From CAYOBW01 sp964402115 (GTDB lineage Bacteria > Verrucomicrobiota > Kiritimatiellia > UBA8416 > CAYOBW01): DNA of 7,482 nt. Location: the NCBI GenBank assembly GCA_964402115.1, contig CAYOBW010000335.1, positions 1 through 7,482 of the forward strand. Reading direction: 5' to 3'. This document shows, in pieces, positions 1 through 6,100 of this stretch. Within the stretch, counting starts at the first letter, position 1, and the number at the start of each line of letters is the position of its first letter. Made by a program: the position numbers and the translations under genes. Below the pieces are notes generated by a model. It did no database searches. It was not told the origin of the DNA and saw only the letters and a program-made list of their open reading frames with translations.

Positions 1-370
1 TAGTAGACATCCTGGTCCTCTTTGACGATGAAGTGGGAGATCGGCTGCTTGACCAACGCGCCGCAGGCCGCGCCCAGCAGGGTGGCGGCCGTCAGGTTGG
101 CCTCCAGAATCAGTCCCTGCTCGGACAGGGTGCAGTAGCCCACCGGGGCCAGGTCATAGAGGTCGAAATAGCGCGCCCGCCCGGCTTCGATCGCGGCCTG
201 GGCCGCCCGCAGTTCCTCGTTCTGCATCTCCAGTTCGATCTGGTGCACCCGGAGCTCGTGCAGCGTGGCCCTGATCTCGTCGGGCGAGAGGGTTGCGCTG
301 TCTTCCGCCTTGCAGGCGGTCCGATCGCGGGCCAGGGCTTCCGCCTTGCGCCGCAAGTTCTGCCCTGCCC
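1..370 (-). repeat. N-terminal kinase module, copy A
   Basis: Encodes the charged helix and the start of PAS1 of the third kinase. It aligns without gaps to copy B at a constant offset of 2197 bases. I see no mismatch between about 118 and 341, and only scattered ones from 1 to 117. Confidence 0.9.
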
Positions 371-452
371 GTGCTGAGCTTGCTTGCGGTGAGCCTGTCG
401 AACCCGCCGAAGGGTTCGCGGCGGCTTTGGAGCGGTCACCTTGGCTTGTCAT
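1..452 (-). CDS. PAS-domain sensor histidine kinase, N-terminal part (3' end beyond window)
   Basis: An open frame starts with ATG at 452-450 and reads 150 codons without a stop to the window edge. Residues 1-35 are a Ser/Ala/Gly-rich linker. Residues 36-95 form a charged helical stretch with the HELRVHQIELEMQNEELR signature typical of soluble PAS kinases. From about residue 95 a PAS domain begins (YFDLYDLAPVGYCTL), cut at residue 150. The protein is almost identical to the start of the 732-residue kinase just upstream, which supports the frame and the start. GGAGG lies 6 bases before the ATG, and the first 17 bases overlap the end of the upstream gene, so translational coupling is likely. 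Ala119 replaces the Ile of the other two copies in LE(A/I)NLTAATLLG. The kinase core is inferred from the paralogues and is not visible here. Residues 12-28 are encoded by a REP-like repeat. Confidence 0.88.
   Translation of the reverse strand, partial: MTSQGDRSKAAANPSAGSTGSPQASSARAGQNLRRKAEALARDRTACKAEDSATLSPDEIRATLHELRVHQIELEMQNEELRAAQAAIEAGRARYFDLYDLAPVGYCTLSEQGLILEANLTAATLLGAACGALVKQPISHFIVKEDQDVY
371..418. repeat. REP-like palindromic element inside the third kinase gene
   Basis: The plus strand reads CTGAGCTTG, seven bases, then TGAGCCTGTCGAA, followed by a perfect 7-bp inverted repeat CGAACCC (399-405) / GGGTTCG (412-418) with a 6-base loop. The TGAGCTTG...TGTCGAA core is like the short palindromic repeats scattered between genes in many bacteria. 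Here it is translated as the Ser/Gly-rich residues 12-28. Confidence 0.6.
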
Positions 453-2634
453 GGGTTGCCTCCATGTTGGAACGCTCGGCGGGCAGCGGCATTTGTGCTC
501 GTGCCGCCTCCGCTTGCAGGTCGAAGCGCGCCGTGAACCAGAACTCCGACCCTTGGCCTTCAACACTTACCACGCCGATCTCACCGCCTAACATCTCCGC
601 GAGCTGCCTGGAAATGGCCAAACCCAGGCCCGCGCCCCCGAACTTGCGTGTTGTCGACGCGTCCACCTGCGTGAACTGCTGAAACAGTATGCCGATCTTG
701 TCCGCCGGGATGCCGATGCCCGTGTCGCGCACGGAGAACCGCAGCAAACAGGAGTCCTCTCTTGCGCGGCGATTGTCCCTCGCTCGGCTGACGCGCAGCG
801 CCACTTCGCCCCTGTCGGTGAACTTCACCGCGTTGCCCGTTAGGTTGGTGAGGATTTGCCGCAAGCGGCCCGTGTCGCCCGAAAGCAGCGTGGGCACGTC
901 GGGGTCCGCGGCGCAGAGCAGCTCCAGGCCCTTCTCGTTGGTCCTAAGCGTCAAGGTCGAGGCAAAATCGTCAAGCAGGCTTTGCAGGTCAAAATCCAGA
1001 ACCTCCAGCTTGAGCTTCCTGGCCTCGATTTGCGAGAAGTCCAGGATGTCGTTGATGAGCCCCAGTAGAGCGTCGCCGCTGCTCCTGACAATCTCGGCAT
1101 ATTCCCGCTGCTCCTCGGTAAGCTCGGTGTCGAGCAGCAGCCCCGTCATGCCGATGACCCCGTTCATGGGCGTGCGGAGTTCGTGGCTCATGTTGGCCAG
1201 GAACTCGCTCTTCGCGGCATTGGCCCGCTTAGCCACAGCGGCCATCTCGTTGGCCCTGGCGGTGGATGCCTCCAACGCTTCGTTTCGCTCTCGGAGCACC
1301 TCTTCGGAACGCTTGCGGTCCGTGATGTCAACATTGACCTCTGCAACCAGCCAGTGCCCTTCCGCATTCTGGAAAGGAATGATGTGGACTTCAATCGGGC
1401 GGTTGTTCTCTCTCGGCAACACCTCATCCGTGACAACGGCCTCTTTCGTTTCCAGCGCCGTGGGAATGCCGCAACCCGGGCAGGGCTCGCTCAAGCCGTT
1501 GAAGTACTCGTGGCACTTGCGCCCGGCTGGGTCTCCGTAGACCTTCTGCCAGCCCGTATTGACGTAGTGGAGGTTGAAATCGCCGTCGATGATATCGATC
1601 CCCGTTCCAGTGGCGCTCAATACATACTCCAGCCGCTCGTGTTCCGCGCGCAACGCCTTCTCGGCTCGCTTGCGCGCGGTGATGTCCTCCACGAAACCCA
1701 GGTAGCGGTCCGGCCCAATCCGGGTCGCGGACACGGACCAGTAGCGGAGGCTGCCATCCGCGCGGCGGAAGCCCAATTCCGTGGACAACCGGCCTGCGGC
1801 CACAAGCGTGTGGAATTGGTCTAGCCCGCTCTCGCGGCTCTCCGCCGCCAAAAGATCGGGAATACTCATGGAGGTCAGTTGCGTGGCGGAATAGCCGGCG
1901 ATCCGCTCCGCGGCCGGGTTCACATCGACATAACGCCCCTGCCCATCGGTGACGAAGACGCCATACGGTGAATGCTCGATGTAGCTGCGGAAGCGCGCTT
2001 CGCTCTCGCGCAGGGCTTCCTCCACCCGCTTGCGCTCGGCAACGTCGCTCAGCGCCACCCGGCACAAATGCGCGCCGTCTTCCGCTTGCGCGGCAGTTGC
2101 CGTTAGACGTGCCCAGAAGTTCGTGCCGTCCGGTTTGACCAGCCGCAGTTCGCATTCCTGGGGTTCGCCCGTCTCAAAGAGCTGCTTGCGGTGCAGGTAG
2201 TAGGTGTCCTGGTCCTCTTTGAGGATGAAGTGGGAGATCGGCTGACTGACCAACGCACCGCGGGCCGTGCCCAGCAGGGTGGCGGCAGTCAGGTTGATCT
2301 CCAGGATCAGACCTTGCTCGGACAGGGTGCAGTAGCCCACCGGGGCCAGGTCATAGAGGTCGAAATAGCGCGCCCGCCCGGCTTCGATCGCGGCCTGGGC
2401 CGCCCGCAGTTCCTCGTTCTGCATCTCCAGTTCGATCTGGTGCACCCGGAGCTCGTGCAGCGTGGCCCTGATCTCGTCGGGCGAGAGGGTTGCGCTGTCT
2501 TCCGCCTTGCAGGCGGTCCGATCGCGGGCCAGGGCTTCAGCCTTGCGCCGCAAGTCCTGCCCTGCCTGCACTGAGCTTGGTCGGACTGAGTTTGTCGAAG
2601 GGGCGGCGGCATCGGGGTCCGGGTTCGTCTTCAT
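436..2634 (-). CDS. PAS-PAS-PAS sensor histidine kinase without receiver domain (732 aa)
   Basis: This is a soluble sensor kinase that would autophosphorylate on His and pass the phosphate to a receiver not encoded in this gene. Visible order: linker 1-25; charged helix 26-87; PAS1 about 88-200; PAS2 about 209-322 (HSPYGVFVTD, DITARKRAE); PAS3 about 330-441, with Cys374, Cys385 and Cys388 in a C-x10-C-x2-C pattern; coiled coil 442-475; HisKA with MSHELRTPMNG, phosphoacceptor His484; HATPase with the N box around Asn597-Asn601, DTGIGI at 637-642 and GGAGLGLAIS at 666-675. The HisKA looks like the BarA/ArcB hybrid-kinase type, whose members usually continue into REC and often HPt domains. Here the protein stops about 27 residues after FWFTARFDLQ, so the relay must use another protein. 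There is no signal peptide or membrane segment. AAGGAA lies 7 bases before the ATG at 2634. The 3' end overlaps the next kinase gene by 17 bases. Confidence 0.95.
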   Translation of the reverse strand: MKTNPDPDAAAPSTNSVRPSSVQAGQDLRRKAEALARDRTACKAEDSATLSPDEIRATLHELRVHQIELEMQNEELRAAQAAIEAGRARYFDLYDLAPVGYCTLSEQGLILEINLTAATLLGTARGALVSQPISHFILKEDQDTYYLHRKQLFETGEPQECELRLVKPDGTNFWARLTATAAQAEDGAHLCRVALSDVAERKRVEEALRESEARFRSYIEHSPYGVFVTDGQGRYVDVNPAAERIAGYSATQLTSMSIPDLLAAESRESGLDQFHTLVAAGRLSTELGFRRADGSLRYWSVSATRIGPDRYLGFVEDITARKRAEKALRAEHERLEYVLSATGTGIDIIDGDFNLHYVNTGWQKVYGDPAGRKCHEYFNGLSEPCPGCGIPTALETKEAVVTDEVLPRENNRPIEVHIIPFQNAEGHWLVAEVNVDITDRKRSEEVLRERNEALEASTARANEMAAVAKRANAAKSEFLANMSHELRTPMNGVIGMTGLLLDTELTEEQREYAEIVRSSGDALLGLINDILDFSQIEARKLKLEVLDFDLQSLLDDFASTLTLRTNEKGLELLCAADPDVPTLLSGDTGRLRQILTNLTGNAVKFTDRGEVALRVSRARDNRRAREDSCLLRFSVRDTGIGIPADKIGILFQQFTQVDASTTRKFGGAGLGLAISRQLAEMLGGEIGVVSVEGQGSEFWFTARFDLQAEAARAQMPLPAERSNMEATHDKPR
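459..463 (-). promoter_or_regulatory. Ribosome binding site of the third kinase
   Basis: GGAGG sits 6 bases before the ATG at 452, inside the last codons of the upstream kinase. It fixes the start of the partial gene and shows that its beginning overlaps its neighbour. Confidence 0.75.
1315..1650 (-). repeat. Cys-motif PAS module, copy in the 732-aa kinase
   Basis: Encodes PAS3 (residues about 330-441). It aligns without gaps, at an offset of 3566 bases, to the module at 4881-5216 in the hybrid kinase. The flanking domains differ between the two genes. Confidence 0.88.
2028..2567 (-). repeat. N-terminal kinase module, copy B
   Basis: Encodes the charged helix and all of PAS1 of the 732-aa kinase. 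The part 2198-2567 matches copy A; the part 2028-2460 matches copy C without gaps at an offset of 4730 bases, with more substitutions. Confidence 0.9.
2569..2603. repeat. REP-like element inside the 732-aa kinase gene
   Basis: The plus strand reads CTGAGCTTG, seven bases, then TGAGTTTGTCGAA: the same layout and spacing as at 373-402 in the third kinase, with a different seven-base spacer. It encodes linker residues about 11-22. The following inverted repeat of the other copy is missing. Confidence 0.6.
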
Positions 2635-2641
2635 AACGGCT

Positions 2642-2647
2642 TTCCTT
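2642..2647 (-). promoter_or_regulatory. Ribosome binding site of the 732-aa kinase
   Basis: AAGGAA lies 7 bases before the ATG at 2634 and supports this start, which also gives the N-terminal linker found in the third kinase. Confidence 0.65.
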
Positions 2648-2698
2648 GCTTCGAGTCATCAGTCATCAGCATCGTACGGATGCGGCTCATGACCCCCC

Positions 2699-2729
2699 CG
2701 CAAAGCGGCGTCTGGGTGTTTGCTTTGCG
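2699..2729. repeat. Perfect 8-bp inverted repeat (possible leader hairpin or operator)
   Basis: CGCAAAGC at 2699-2706 is matched by GCTTTGCG at 2722-2729, with a 15-base loop. After one mismatch two more pairs (CC/GG) can form. It sits about 65 bases upstream of the 732-aa kinase start, inside the predicted leader. No U-run follows on either strand, so it is not a classical terminator. Role unknown. Confidence 0.45.
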
Positions 2730-2841
2730 TGGCATTGTGCAAGTTGAGAAGCCGGCGCGCTCGACACGGGCATGTGTGACCCTCCGTCCTCGCCCTGCGT
2801 TATCTGCACGGCTTCGTGCCGTACCCAAAACGATGAACCTT

Positions 2842-2870
2842 AGTATGGCTTCTTTCAAGGCCCTTGTCTA
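2842..2870 (-). promoter_or_regulatory. Candidate sigma-70-type promoter for the 732-aa kinase
   Basis: On the minus strand TAGACA (2870-2865; 5/6 to TTGACA) is followed after exactly 17 bases by CATACT (2847-2842; 4/6 to TATAAT). Transcription would start near 2835 and leave a leader of about 200 bases before the ATG at 2634. This lies in the least GC-rich part of the window. Matches of this quality can arise by chance, and the phylum's own consensus is unknown. Confidence 0.3.
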
Positions 2871-2999
2871 CCCTATCCGTAATTGTGCCAAGAAATGGAT
2901 CGGTTCAGCAGTCCGTCAGGGCCGGCGGCCGTCCGCGGCGGATCCGCGGTCCTGAATCCTTCCCAGTCCGAAAAACGAATGCCCGAAAGGCCCCACGGC

Positions 3000-3180
3000 A
3001 TGTATACCAAACTCGGCCAGTCCCTCCTGCTCGCCACGCTCCTCGCCGGCCAGGCGGATTTCGTCCGGGCCGATGAGAACACGTTCCCGCTGGCCGGAGC
3101 CTGGCAATCCCGGCAACGCCGCCGAGTACACCCTCCTGACTTCCCCGGCAAGAAGCGATTCCGATCACCCTGGACGAGGT
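3000..3180 (+). pseudogene. Plus-strand 5' fragment of a probable secreted or outer-membrane protein
   Basis: ATG at 3000 opens a frame whose first 26 residues look like a signal peptide: MYTKLG, a hydrophobic core LLLATLLAG, and a plausible cleavage near VRA-DE. Third positions are strongly G/C up to about 3100. The protein-like signal then seems to move to the next frame (3106-3141, NPGNAAEYTLLT) and again to the third (3146-3180, EAIPITLDEV). A weak AAAGG lies 9 bases before the ATG. ITLDEV-like text after a secreted start recalls TolC-type outer-membrane proteins, but this is too short to assign. No continuation is seen beyond 3180, where the hybrid kinase's 3' end lies on the other strand. 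It may be a decayed remnant, a gene with assembly errors, or chance. The 932-residue open frame starting upstream at 2883 and passing through this ATG is mostly a shadow of the kinase. Confidence 0.3.
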
Positions 3181-6100
3181 ACATGTGCGCCGGCGGCGGC
3201 GTTTGCCGGCGGCCCATCAACCTGGGCTTCAGCTCCCCCACGGGACGGGAGACGTATGGCGGGCGGCCTTCCTTGACCATCTGCGCCTGTTCGTGCGGGG
3301 GGGTGCTCGTAGTCGAACACCTCATCGCCGAGCACGGATCGAATCGCGATAGCCAGATCCCGGAGCGGGACCGGTTTCGTAAGGCGCACGGCGTCCGTCC
3401 CCTTGCCTTCCGGATCAACGAAGTCCGCCGCGGTGTACCCCGTGATGAAGACGGTCCGCAAGCCGGGGCGCTCGGGCCGCAGACGATCTCGGAGCTCGAT
3501 CCCGCTCATGCCGGGCATAACCATGTCGGAAAGCAGCAGGTCGATCGCGCCGGCGTGCTCGCGCGCCAGGCGGAGCGCCGTTTCGGGGCCGTCGGCCATC
3601 AGCACGGTGTACCCCAGTCGTTCGAGATGGGCTGCCGTGGTCACGCGAATGCTTCGCTCATCGTCCACAACGAGGACCGTTTCGTTTCCGCCCGGCGGTG
3701 GTCCGGCGTCCACAGGGGGCGCGGCTTCCCTCCCGGGGCATTCGAGTGCCGGCAGGTAGATGCTGAACGTTGTGCCCGCGCCTGGAGCGCTCGCGACGTA
3801 GATGCAGCCGCACGACTGTTTCACGATGCCATAGACGGTGGCCAACCCCAGTCCGGTGCCGCGCCCCATGTCCTTGGTCGTGAAGAAGGGCTCGAAGACA
3901 TGGGACACCGTGTCGGCATCCATGCCGCATCCGGTATCGGCCACCGTCAGCAGCACGTACAGGCCAGGCGCCATGCCCGGCAGTCCGGCGCAGACCGTCG
4001 CGTCCATCGCCACGTTGCGCGTGGCGATCGCAATGCGGCCGCTGCCCGCGATGGCGTCCGCCGCGTTGACGCAGAGGTTCGCCATCACCTGGTCGATGTG
4101 CGAGGGGTCGGCGCTCACGATGCGCAGGTTGACCGCGGGCGACCACGTCAGCTCGATGCGCTCGCCGATCAGCCGTCCCAGCATCTTGAGCATGCCGCCG
4201 ACCTGCTCATTCAGGTCCACGGCCTTGGGCTGCACAACCTGCTTGCGGGCAAACGCGAGCAGTTGGCGCACGAGGTTGGCCGAACGTTGCGACTCGGCCG
4301 TGATCTCGTCGAGCCACTCCCGAATCGGGTGGTCCGGCGCCACCTTGTCGCGGCAGAGCTCCGCATAGTTCATGATGCCCATGAGCAAGTTGTTGAAGTC
4401 GTGCGCCACGCCGCCGGCCAGCCGGCCGACAGACTCCATCTTCTGGGCCTGGAGAAACTGGGCCTGCAGTTTTTTCTGCTCGGCCTCGGTCTGTTTGAGT
4501 TTGGTGAGGTCGATGTCGATGCAGAACAGTTCGGGGTCCTGTCCCGGCAGTTGCACAAGGGCGTGAGACGAATAGACCGGAATCAGCGAGCCGTCCTTGC
4601 GCATCAGTTCCACTTCGGAGGCCGGGATCGTCTCGCCGGTCTCGGCCATCCGGCGGATCGCCTCCCTCACGCCGTCGCACATGGCGGGCGGGATGATCAG
4701 GTCCAGCAGGTTTCTGGCAAGCGCTTCCTCCGCGGTGTAGCCGTAAAGCGTTTCCGAAGCACGGTTCCAGTAGCTCACCGTGCCGTCCAGGGCGTAACCT
4801 TGCACCGCCACCGCGGGCACATGCAGCAGGAGTTCCTTGAAGCGCATCTCACTCGCCTTCAGCGCTTCCCCGGCCTTCCTGCGCTCGGTGATGTCAATAT
4901 TGACCTCTGCAACCAGCCATTGCCCGTCTGCATCCTGGAACGGAATGGTATGGACTTCAATAGGGCGGTTGTTTTCTCTAGACAATACCTCCTCCGTGAT
5001 AACGGCCTGCTTCGTTTCCAACGCTTTGGGAATGCCGCATCCCGGGCAGGGCGCGTTGAAGCCGTTGAAATACTCGTAACACTTGCGCCCGGTTGGGTCT
5101 CCGTAGACCTTCTGCCAGCCCTTATCGACAAAATGGAGGTCGAAATCGCCGTCCACGACGTCGATCCCCGTCCTGGTGGCACTCAGGACATTCTCCAACC
5201 GCTCGCGTTCCTCGCGCAGCGCCTCTTCGGCCCGCTTGCGCTTGGTGCTGTCGAGCATGGCGCCGACCATGCGCACGGCGCGGCCGGCCGCGTCGCGCAG
5301 GATGTGCCCGCGGTCCACGACGTACGCGTACGCGCCGTCGGCCTTGCGGAAGCGGTACTCGTCGTGCCACCGGTCAACCGCCGGATCGCGGACTGCGGCG
5401 AAGAACGTCTGATCCACACGCGGCCGATCCTCGGGGTGCACGCGCTCGACCCACCAGGCCGCCGTCTGCGGCGCCGCGACGATGTCTGTCCAGCCGAACA
5501 CGGCGGCGCCGGTCTCGTTCCACCGCTGGGCATCGTTGACGATATCCCAGTCCCAGACCACGTCGTTGGTGGCTTTCAGCGCCAGGCGCAGGCGCTCATC
5601 ATTGTGTCCGAGCCGCCCCAGCAACTCGTCCCGCTGAACCAGGGTCCGGGCCAACCGGATGTTGCCGTAGCTCAGGTCTGAAAGCTGTCGGGCAAGTGCG
5701 GCATAGAAGGTCATGATCTGGCAGACCCGTTCCCGGCTCCAGCGCGGCACGCGGTCCATCGCGGCAAGGTACGCTTCCTCGTCGAACCCGCACTGCCGGG
5801 CCCGGGCGCGGAAGACCTCGCGGTCGGGCGTTTCGTCTTCGAAGAAGAACTGGCCGAAGAAGACGTTGCCCGCGTGGCGGTCCCCGAGCATGATCGGCGT
5901 GGCAACGTCCCACAGGTGGTTCTTGCAGCGATAAAACTTGAACGCGCCCGGTTTGACCCCCGAGGACAACTCGGTGTCGCTTTCGGTGCAGTGCCGGCGG
6001 GTCTCGGGATGGACCCGATGGAACTTCGTGCAGACGTCCTGCCAGCCGGTGGCCACCAGAACCTTGCCCCGTGCATCCAGGATCGCCACGCCGATGCCCG

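Larger units (their letters stand above)
2635..2999. other. Intergenic leader between the 732-aa kinase and the junction region
   Basis: No convincing gene is seen in these 365 bases. They hold a candidate minus-strand promoter (2842-2870), an inverted repeat (2699-2729), a run of seven C's (2693-2699), a seven-base tandem duplication AGTCATC x2 (2654-2667) just upstream of the kinase ribosome binding site, and a GC-rich stretch with direct copies of TCCGCGG near 2934-2951. Short frames here lack the third-position bias of the kinases. No rho-independent terminator was found for either flanking gene. Confidence 0.6.

Noticed and set aside
689..1824. Plus-strand frames of 283 and 213 codons opposite the 732-aa kinase
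   Set aside because: Ser/Arg-rich or His/Val-rich shadows. The minus-strand kinase here has full HisKA and HATPase motifs.
2631..2858. 75-codon minus-strand frame whose stop overlaps the 732-aa kinase start
   Set aside because: The ATGA overlap is attractive, but codon third positions are mixed, the composition is not protein-like, and the frame would cover the promoter and hairpin region. Not supported as a gene.
2875..2900. Sigma-54 promoter (TTGGCAC on the minus strand)
   Set aside because: The -24 half looks good, but the GC expected 10 bases further is absent (CGGAT instead of TTGC).
2934..2951. GC-rich TCCGCGG direct repeats as an operator
   Set aside because: Short and low in complexity in a GC-rich context. 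No spacing or symmetry sets it apart from chance.
3180..5681. Very long plus-strand open frame (932 codons from 2883) opposite the hybrid kinase
   Set aside because: Its codons are in exact register with the kinase codons on the other strand. Stops would need TTA, CTA or TCA codons in the kinase, which are rare in such GC-rich genes. The translation is rich in Arg, His, Gly and Val and repeats wherever the kinases repeat.
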